Assembly: GCA_015680905.1 (NCBI GenBank)
Contig: CM027377.1
Location: 36,418,501 to 36,482,500 of the forward strand
Length of the DNA stretch: 64,000 nt
Direction: 5' to 3'
DNA from: Coptis chinensis
Lineage: Eukaryota > Streptophyta > Magnoliopsida > Ranunculales > Ranunculaceae
Each line of letters opens with the position of its first letter. Positions within the stretch are counted from its first letter, which is position 1. Shown piece by piece: positions 56,893-64,000 of this stretch. Made by a program: the position numbers and the translations under genes. The notes under the pieces were generated by a model. It was not told the origin of the DNA. It saw nothing but the letters and a program-made list of their open reading frames with translations, and made no database searches.

Positions 56893-57133
56893 ATGGATTA
56901 CGTTGACTACTCAATTCATTATATTTGGAACAACAAGAAGAAGGTATGCCACATGTTATTTTCACAGATGATTTTTAATTATAGTTTCTAACTAATTAAC
57001 ATTTACATATGTATTAGAAATGGATTAAAGAAAGAGACAGAGAAGAAGATCGATGAGCATGCTTATTCAACGGGCATTTATTTAACTATCTTAACAAGGG
57101 AGAAAAACCAGCAACGCTGATAATTGAAGAGTA
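56893..57133 (+). pseudogene. Small two-exon gene-like unit, unrecognised
   Basis: An ATG about 50 bp after the TATAAATA box gives MDYVDYSIHYIWNNKKK and then a GTATGCC donor (56944). After the intron, an ATTAG acceptor near 57018 gives KWIKERDREEDR, a TGA, then ACLFNGHLFNYLNKGEKPAT and LIIEE before a stop. Coding-like and spliced-looking but very short, with one internal stop. Function unknown. It shares its promoter-like box with the unit at 55776. Confidence 0.4.
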
Positions 57134-57612
57134 GAAAAAAAAAGGCATTGAAACAAAGAATGCTTGAATGAAGATACCTATTGAAATTGTAATCAATATC
57201 ATTTCATCTAAATAAAATTTTATTTTGATTTTGCTAAGGTCACTAGCTCATACTAATTTTTATTAAATTTATTTAATTTGGAGGAAGGCTAAAGTACTAG
57301 ATAACACAAGGAGCTTTTTAATAAACCAAAAAGCTTACCTTCCAGAGAGCTATAAGTCATATAAGAAAACAAAAGGTCACTTTCAAGAAGTAGAGTGCCC
57401 TCACAAGAGAGCATCAATCATTTATAATGAAATATTGCCTGATCCATATATAGTTTTCTACACAATGCGATGGTCTATGACTCTATGCTTAATTGGGAAA
57501 TCAAGATACAAACTAAACAACTCCCAGAGATCCTTGAACAAAACAATTATTCCAATCTTCTAAATTGAAATGCAAATGAATAAGAAATGAGATCCTAGAA
57601 TAATAGAAAGGC
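57134..57612. other. Spacer, no feature recognised
   Basis: AT-rich sequence between the small unit and the GNOM-like fragment. Confidence 0.45.
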
Positions 57613-57720
57613 TTACATTGAAAACAAGGTGTTTTTTAGAAGCTCGGGGATTAGTTCCTGAAGCTTCTCAGTTCTCTTCCCTCTGATCTTGGCCTTCATA
57701 TATTTCTCCATTTGCATGAC
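57613..57720 (-). pseudogene. GNOM-like ARF-GEF pseudogene, part left of the LINE
   Basis: The minus strand reads MQMEKYMKAKIRGKRTEKLQ then ELIPELLKNTLF, continuing the GNOM C-terminal region interrupted at 61105. Family similarity stops at 57613, so the last segment of the usual GNOM protein is missing. Confidence 0.85.
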
Positions 57721-58024
57721 GCGCCCATAAGAAAAGTGGTAAAAAAGCTGAAATGACTCAAAATTGTTCTTAAGGAATGGAGTTGGAGGGTCTATGGCAA
57801 TACGAAACAACATCTCAAAGCACTGGAGGACGAGTTTGAGAACATCCTCAAAGAGCAGGAATAGGATCCTTTTAACTCTAAGCTACATAACCAAGAAGTG
57901 GAAAAGGCTACGGAGATTCAAGCTGTTAAAGATGTGGAAATTCTGACTCTGAGACAGAAAGTCAGAGTTTACTGACGCTCTAGAAGGGGAGAGAAACTCA
58001 AAATATTTCCACGCCACAACAAAG

Positions 58025-59320
58025 ATGAGATTGGCTAAATCTCAAATTGTGGAGATACAAGATGACCAGGGAAACAAGCTGACGCAACAGGCAGAGATTA
58101 ACAAAAAATTTATTGTGGAAGCCTACGAGGAAAAATATAAATACTCAGAAGTCAACATAAGCCCATTCCTATTAAATCTCATCCTTAAGCTTGTTACAGA
58201 TGAGGAAAATGCTTCTCTCACAGCCATCCCTACCAGGGAAGAGGTCAAAGATGTTGTGTTTGCCATGGATGCTAACAGTGCCCCAGGACCAGATGGATTC
58301 CAGGGATGTTTCTATCACTCTTTCTGGAGTATTATTGGGGATGAGGTCAACCAAGCTATCATTTCATTCTTTAGGGATAACACACTCCCTCAAGGTATGA
58401 ATTCTAGTTTCCTCGTCCTAGTGCCAAAAATAGACAACTCCATGGCAGTTAACCACTTCAGGCCTATATGCTTAAGCAACTTTCTCTTCAAGATTATCAC
58501 TAAAATTCTATCTTTGAGAATCAAGCATATCCTAAACAGCATTATAAGTGGAGAGCAATTACCCTTCATTAAAGGAAGAACAGGCACAACAGGAATTGCT
58601 TTGGCCTCGAAAATGGTGAATGAGCTGGATCTAAAGAAAAGGGGTGGCAATTTGGCAATGAAACTGGATATTACCCAAGCGTTTGACTCACTCAGTTGGG
58701 AGTTCCTTCTAGAAGTTCTCTCAAGATTTGGGTTTAATAATACTTGGTGCTCATGGATCTCTACTCTGCTAAAAAGTGTTCATATCTCTGTTATGATCAA
58801 TGGGGGTCCTTGTGGCTTTTTTGGGGCTGGTAGAGGATTGCGGCAAGGTGATCCACTCTCGTCAATACTATTTGACATAGCTGAAGATGTCCTAAGCAGA
58901 GGTATAAACTGGCTCTTCCATATGGGGAAAATTAAGCATATGACGGTAGCCGGGAACTGTCCTAGCCCTACACACATCCTCTTTGCTGACGATATATTCA
59001 TCTTTGCGAATGGAGACATGCGTGGACTCAAACTTCTTAAAGAGATGCTCTATCTCTACCAGTTTTCAGCAGGGCAGTTTTTTAATCCCTCAAAGAGCAA
59101 ACTCTACTTGGGAGCCATGCCTAACACCAAGAAGCATCGAGTCGCCTCCCTGTTTGAATTCCAGCTCAGCCAACTGCTGGAGAGGTACCTTGGAGCACCC
59201 ATATTCCAAGGCAGAGTAACTAGAGCAAGAATACAAATCTTGGTGGACAAAATCAGGAGGAGAGCTGGTGGATGGGCTGGTAGGATGCTGTCTTTCCAAG
59301 GTCGAGTGGTTCTGGCATAG
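58025..59320 (+). pseudogene. LINE reverse transcriptase
   Basis: 431 open codons. TREEVKDVVFAMDANSAPGP, HFRPICLSNFLFKIITKIL, GEQLPFIKGR, MKLDITQAFDSLSWEFLL and RGLRQGDPLSSILF precede the catalytic HILFADDIFIFANGD, then FNPSKSKLYLG and ERYLGAPIFQG. RT motifs are in order and intact. The frame ends at TAG 59318-59320, where the normal protein would continue, so it is a truncated product. Confidence 0.93.
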
Positions 59321-59350
59321 TCAATACTAAGCAGCCTTCTAGTATACAAC

Positions 59351-60349
59351 ATGTCGGTGTATAAATGGCCGGCAATATGCATAAGGGAATGTGAACTCAC
59401 CATCAAAAATTTCATCTGGTCTAGGGATCCAACGGTGAGAAAGGCAGTCACTTTAAAATGGGAAAAGGTCTGTAAGCCGCTCGATGAAGGGGGACTAGGT
59501 ATTAGAAGGCTCAAGGAGCTGAACCTTGCACTTCTTATGAAGTTAGCCTGGAACTTTCTGAATGGGGAGATTGAGTGGAGCAGATTCATGAAGCAAAAAT
59601 GCACTATGAGAGATGGCAATTACTTAACCTACCACAAACATTCTTCAGTATGGCCGGGATTGAAATGGGCCTTAAAAGAAATGAAGCATTTCCTAGGGTG
59701 GATTGTGGGACAAGGAAGAAGCATCAATGTGTGGCAGGAACCTTGGGCGTGGGCCAGTCAGCGGGCGCGTGGTTCAGGGTATAAACTGGAGGGAATTCTC
59801 GGCAAAGGTTTCAGACCTTATCATCAATAACAATTGGCATATTGCAGCACCTATTCAAGAAGTGATGTTGAAAGTGGGCATCAATGTCAATCACCTTAAC
59901 CCACCAACAGGAGAAGAGCACGATACCAGAATTTGGAAACCCTCTCATGATGGGATGTTCTTGGGTTCGAGGTGATTAGGAAGAAGGAAAATAAGATCAG
60001 CTGGTATAAGTGGGTGTGGGCTCATCATATCCATCCTAGACAAGCTGGCCTAGCTTGGAAACTGATCCACCGAGTGGTCCCAACAGATGACAAAGTGCAA
60101 AGGAAAGGAGATCAACTTGCTTCGCGATGTAGGCTCTGTAAGAAGGAAGCAGAAAGCGCAAAGCATATTCTTTGGGAGTGTGAGGAGGCCACGACACTGT
60201 GGCAATGGGCTTCAAATTACTTTGGAGTAAAGCCCTTAGACATCAACTTAAAATCGATCATGGAGGCAGGAAGATGGCACAGCCAGATACGCAAGGAACT
60301 CTGGAATGTTGCGACTATTCATCTCATGGTCCAAATATGGAAAGTGTGA
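59351..60349 (+). pseudogene. LINE post-RT region with zinc-binding segment
   Basis: Frames 59351-59830, 59703-59975 and 59972-60349 overlap and continue the ORF2: NFIWSRDPTVRKAVTLKWEK, LGIRRLKELNLALLMKLAWN and GRSINVWQEPW. The zf-RVT part is PRQAGLAWKLIHRVVPTDDK, CRLCKKEAESAKHILWECEE. Two frameshifts. Confidence 0.88.
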
Positions 60350-60370
60350 AATAGTATTTTCTTTGAAGAT

Positions 60371-61024
60371 GTGAAGGTAAATCCGCTGAGAATAAGATGC
60401 GAAGTCCTTAAAGGGGTAAGCATTGCTGGTCTCCTACAAACTAGAACAATGAGTAATTCTACCATAGATTTTCAGATTCTAAACCAACTAAACATCAAAA
60501 GAAGAGTGAGGTCAGCGAGTAAAATCAGAGAAGTGTCCTGGATTCCTCCTGAGATAGGGGTAGTTAAGGCCAACACAAATGGCTCGGCCTTCGGAAATCC
60601 AGGCAATGGGGGTGCGGGAATCATTTTCAGGAACAATACGGCGGAAATTCTGGGTATCTTGGTACAAGGCCTAGGGGTTACTACAAATTATGAGGCAGAA
60701 AGTTTGGCAGTGGTTTTGGCGGCTAAAACTGCGGTGGAAAAAGGGTGGAAAAAACTCTGGATAGAGAGTGACTATATGGCAATAGTCCTAGCATTCAAAG
60801 GAGGAGAAGTCCCATGGTGGCTGAGAGCAAGGTGGTATAAAGCATTAAAGCTAATTGACTGGAAAATTTCACATACTCTCAGAGAAGCAAACTTTGGGGC
60901 AGATGCGGTAGCAAAACATGGATCAACTTTGAGTAAAGGCGAGCTCTATTGGGGTCCCAATAGACCCCCTTTCATTAAGTCCTTAGAATGTCCTCACCGG
61001 ACTTACTACAGATTTGATTCTTAG
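60371..61024 (+). pseudogene. LINE RNase H domain
   Basis: 217 open codons. GVVKANTNGSAFGNPGNGGA carries the first strand, with Asn where the catalytic Asp normally stands (the usual reading is DGS). YEAESLAVVLAAKTAVEKGW holds the catalytic Glu and LWIESDYMAIVLAF the Asp. REANFGADAVAKHG carries the late Asp. The domain type is the plant L1 RVT_3 RNase H. It ends the element. Confidence 0.9.
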
Positions 61025-61104
61025 AGTATGTTGTAATTCCATTTTGTCAGAGTTGTATTCTTTTATTCCTATTAATAAAATATCCTACTTGCATGCAAAA
61101 AAAA

Positions 61105-61934
61105 TGTGACTTAGCACACCCAGCCACAGTTTTCTGAAAGCAGTTAGCTGTGAGAGATCAGGCAGTGATTGTAAGAACACCTTTGACAAGAGCTTCATGG
61201 CAAGGACAAGTGTTCTTTCCATGTTACGATAATCCTTTGGAGAGTGACCTTGCGCAATCTCTAGCAACTCTTCAAGCAAACTGAAAATGACAAGGTCGAA
61301 ACACTCCAACCACAAATCATGTGGAAGGAAGACACCATCAACCCCCATCAAGCACCTCTGCAATGATAAAAGAGAATGATTCCTAATCTCTTCTCTCTGG
61401 TCCAAACACACTTTCCTGAGTCCCTGTACCAGCCTCAGCCACATCTCTCCTATATCCTTTGATACTTTTGTAGCAGCTTCCTCGCCCACAGCTTCCTTAG
61501 TTTCACGAGACCACCGTGCTAGACATGCAACAGATCCATCCATCAAATCCAATGCACACAAAGAACGATCTGCTTGCCCAACTCAAGACTCAGCAAACTG
61601 TATTGTCGCATCTACACAAAGAACATAATTTGCTGGCGATAGATGAACCCCATCTGACATAATGAACACCAGTGCCTCAAAGCCAGCTTCAGATGTTTCA
61701 GGATGGCGAGCAGTAATGGAAAGTAGAGAGGTGATTGTGCGGCAACCCATATGGGATCTTATGTGTGTGGCATTGGCTTTCACAAGACACATGACTTCTT
61801 AGGTAATGATCTCACAGTACGCATCAGCAGCACGAGCATCAAGTTTCAATACCAGCTGCAGTGAACTTAGGAGCTCATCAGCCAAACTTTCTTTATAAGG
61901 AACAAGTCGTTGGCATATCCTTATGAGTCCAAAC
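61105..61934 (-). pseudogene. GNOM-like ARF-GEF pseudogene, middle part
   Basis: Minus-strand text in order: FGLIRICQRLVPYKESLADE, LLSSLQLVLKLDARAADAYC, a TAA (61799-61801), NATHIRSHMGCRTITSLLSI, TARHPETSEAGFEALVFIMS and ANYVLCVDATIQFAES. A TGA (61584-61586) follows, then VGQADRSLCALDLMDGSVAC, IGEMWLRLVQGLRKVCLDQR, SLLSLQRCLMGVDGVFLPHD and LLSKVFLQSLPDLSQLTAFR. This is the C-terminal HDS region of plant GNOM/GNL, the large ARF guanine-exchange factor for vesicle recycling and PIN polarity. Two nonsense codons plus insertions at both ends show it is dead. Confidence 0.93.
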
Positions 61935-62998
61935 CATAGAACAAAAGTATCACGATATGGGTAAATATCGAACCAAGAAATGACGATATATATCGTCGAT
62001 ATATCGCTCCCAGTGTCGATATCTTACATAAATAATTTTGTAAAAATCGACGATATATCACGGCATAATATAAAATATCGACGATACAAAAAATATCAAC
62101 GATAATACATCAAAATATCGACATGTAAAGGGGAAAAATAAACAGCACAATTGAATCCAAAGATTCTTAGTTCCGGATGTATTTGGAATCAAAAGGTTCC
62201 ATTGTAACTTTGTAAGAAAGTGATTCAAACACAAAAAGATTAAAAATAAGGATAGGAAATTATTAATGTGATTGTTAATTAGTTTTTCTATAAAAAATAA
62301 TAGAAAGTTTTTGAATATTTAGTATCTATCAATTGATTGATCCGGATTTTCGAAATAAAATAAAAATAAAATAGAATTGAATTAATTCAAGTCTATCAAA
62401 ACTTTGGAGTTTTAGATCAGATCCAAAAAATAAGAAAAAAATGAACTTTTCACTTTATTCAAAAAATAATAATAAAAGAAAAAAGAAAAAATGTAGAAAG
62501 AGAAGATGGGATTCAATTATACATTATCTTTTCATCAAGAGGCCTTAAATCTCCTCTTTATTCAACTTAACAAAATTAAAACTCGAACTCTCTTCTCTTC
62601 TTAATTCAACCAATCACAAACTCTAACTTGTTTCTCCTTCTTAGATCAATAAGATTAGTAGAAGATGACGAAATTTTGACTCTATGAGTCTAGTGGAAGA
62701 TAGCTAAATGTGTATGTCTTGAGGTCTTTGAGTTTTTGAACTGTAAAATGGTGAGGAAGAAGAGAAATTGAAGAGTAATTGTCAATTTTGTTAGAATAAA
62801 AAATCTGTAAATTTCGTGATATGTGTAAAATATCGACATATCGTGAATATATCGCGATTTTTTAGGATATATCGTCGATATTTACACTTGAGCCATTTGA
62901 ATATATCATTTACATATCCTGGATATTATCATATCTTTTTTCGAAATCTCGATAGATATTACGATATATTGCGAAATATCGTGATATTTTGTACTATG
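61935..62998. mobile_element. hAT-like MITE, 1,064 bp, rich in ATATCG motifs
   Basis: Terminal inverted repeats: left CATAGAACAAAAGTATCACG, right (reverse complement) CATAGTACAAAATATCACG. The 8-bp duplication GTCCAAAC occurs at 61927-61934 and 62999-63006. Both subterminal regions are full of ATATCG/CGATAT motifs. No coding. It interrupts the GNOM reading exactly at the duplicated 8-mer, which proves the insertion. Confidence 0.92.
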
Positions 62999-63006
62999 GT
63001 CCAAAC

Positions 63007-63425
63007 ACTGCCTTCTCCACAAGAGCACAGGGCATCACAGTTGACTGGACAATACTGCATATGTGCTCATATACACTTTGCCAAAGAAGAAGGATCCCAA
63101 AAGAGGAGCAGCTAAGAGCTCGACCCAGGCCTCTTCCTCTTTCCGAGAGATTCAAGAAGAAGGAAAAGCGCGCTTGAAGCGATTAAAGCCTTGATTGCCC
63201 GCAAAAGCCGTAGCCCTTTAATTGCTTAGGAGAACCGGCCTTATTGAGTAAAAACCTTTTCTTGCTTGATGCTTTCCTATCTCGAGTTATTCCCCGTGAT
63301 CCACCTAATGAGAGCTCGCGCAAGTTGCAACAAGGAATCATAATGCAAAAATTGACTCTCAGTAAATATGTTATCAATATGACACTTCTGAATTCTTTGC
63401 AGTGCATGTTGATGAACCTGATGAA
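63007..63425 (-). pseudogene. GNOM-like ARF-GEF pseudogene, upstream part
   Basis: The minus strand from 63420 reads HQHALQRIQKCHIDNIFTES, FLHYDSLLQLARALI, then a degenerate stretch (63130-63290). It continues with YEHICSIVQSTVMPCALVEK and AVFGL at the MITE insertion. This matches the part of GNOM just before FGLIRICQRL. The middle stretch has lost its frame, possibly with a deletion. Similarity ends near 63425, so the gene lacks its N-terminal and SEC7 regions. Confidence 0.88.
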
Positions 63426-63830
63426 CAGAGATCAAGTGGTTACTACTCCCACTCATAATTAATCGACAATCAAACTCACAACAACAACAATATTAAAATG
63501 TGTACTTAAACATTCATCATTGATTTCCAAATTCCAATAGTTCAACCACCATTAAAGAGATAAAAAATGGGGGATAAGAGTAACTGAAGGGTTTTTAGTC
63601 AAAACATCCTCAAAAACATTTCTCTAAAATGTGTACACGTGCTATCTTATCTGTACAGATGTAACATTGGTAATAACCGTAATAACATACAAATAAATTT
63701 AGACTAAGGCCTAAAGCCCAAAAAAAAAACGACCAACCCGTTAAAGTTAAATTGAAATTGAATAATATAAAAGCCCAATTAAAACTAACAGACCCACTTA
63801 ATAGGTTTAAAAAATAACAGACCCACAACT
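63426..63830. other. Spacer, no feature recognised
   Basis: AT-rich, with no supported gene. Confidence 0.4.
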
Positions 63831-63841
63831 GACACCAATCA

Positions 63842-64000
63842 GGCAAAATTGCTCCTCGAATTGCAAAAGGAAAACCGTGATCTGCGAGTCCAACTTGCTC
63901 GCCAACAGTAGAAGTTACTTAGTTTCCAAGCACAATCATTGGCAACAAATTCGACTCCAACCCCCTCATCGGCCACCTCTATCATGACTCCACCTTCAAA
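63842..64000 (+). pseudogene. Coiled-coil, gag-like coding tail running off the window
   Basis: From about 63850 the plus strand reads LLLELQKENRDLRVQLARQQ, a TAG (63908-63910), then KLLSFQAQSLATNSTPTPSS and ATSIMTPPS. A heptad-rich Leu/Gln coiled coil followed by Ser/Thr/Pro is typical of LTR-element gag leaders, but also of host proteins. The end lies beyond the window, so the identity is open. Confidence 0.3.

Larger units (their letters stand above)
57721..61104 (+). mobile_element. 5'-truncated L1-type LINE inserted in the GNOM-like pseudogene
   Basis: Starts within the post-endonuclease linker (LKEWSWRVYGNTKQHLKALE around 57770-57830) and so lacks the endonuclease. RT, zinc-binding and RNase H domains follow, then TTCCTATTAATAAAATATCC and a short poly(A) (61097-61104). 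GNOM coding resumes at 61105. Its sequence differs clearly from the LINE at 28342, and it has a well-preserved RNase H, so it belongs to another L1 lineage. A clean target duplication is not evident. Confidence 0.9.

Noticed and set aside
57690-61115. A target-site duplication for the right-hand LINE
   Set aside because: TGCATGAC on the left and ATGTGAC on the right share only a few bases; not convincing enough to report as a duplication.

Overview
This is nuclear DNA from a plant, very probably a dicot. It is AT-rich and repeat-dense. It has no tRNA or rRNA gene that I would call functional, and no intact host gene. Recognisable host exons (class I KNOX, GNOM ARF-GEF, cellulose synthase, WRAP73 WD40, PWWP/RRM-like, NTF2/G3BP) are all partial or broken. 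They sit among Helitrons, L1-type LINEs, a Copia LTR element, a CACTA element and several foldback/MITE elements.

Layout. 1-6480: a broken plus-strand gene (exons near 736-991, 1851-1985, 5698-5728), a stray minus-strand exon (2127-2315), and a minus-strand L1 remnant (3060-5460). 6685-11967: a candidate non-autonomous Helitron (minus) with a diagnostic 3' end, carrying an intron-containing NTF2/G3BP fragment and other exon-like pieces. 12755-24545: a second, Rep-bearing Helitron (minus) without its PIF1 helicase half, split by a complete Copia element (16559-22935, 5-bp target duplication). 25349-26450: a 1.1-kb near-perfect foldback element. 27211-35884: an 8.7-kb CACTA element with 3-bp target duplications; it holds a tRNA-like sequence and a nested plus-strand L1 LINE. 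38400-40910: duplicated exon-like blocks. 41081-50690: a third Helitron (plus) with Rep, PIF1 helicase and RPA-like genes, and a cellulose synthase fragment between helicase and RPA. 51098-54883: minus-strand mosaic of PWWP, WRAP73 and KNOX1 pieces, partly tandemly duplicated. 55776-57130: two small gene-like units behind repeated promoter-like boxes. 57613-63430: a minus-strand GNOM-like pseudogene broken by a 5'-truncated L1 (57721-61104) and a hAT-like MITE (61935-62998, 8-bp target duplication). 63430-64000: mostly unassigned, ending in a coiled-coil, gag-like coding tail.

The three plus-strand Helitron genes form the usual plant Helitron set: HUH nickase, 5'-3' helicase and single-strand binding protein. 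All three carry stop codons or frameshifts, so this copy is probably dead. The strongest biological signal is repeated capture and mosaic joining of host gene fragments, intron structure included, around the Helitrons. The strongest technical signal is that the two Copia LTRs differ almost only at CAG/CTG trinucleotides. Assignments to named families rest on my recall of protein families; no search was run.
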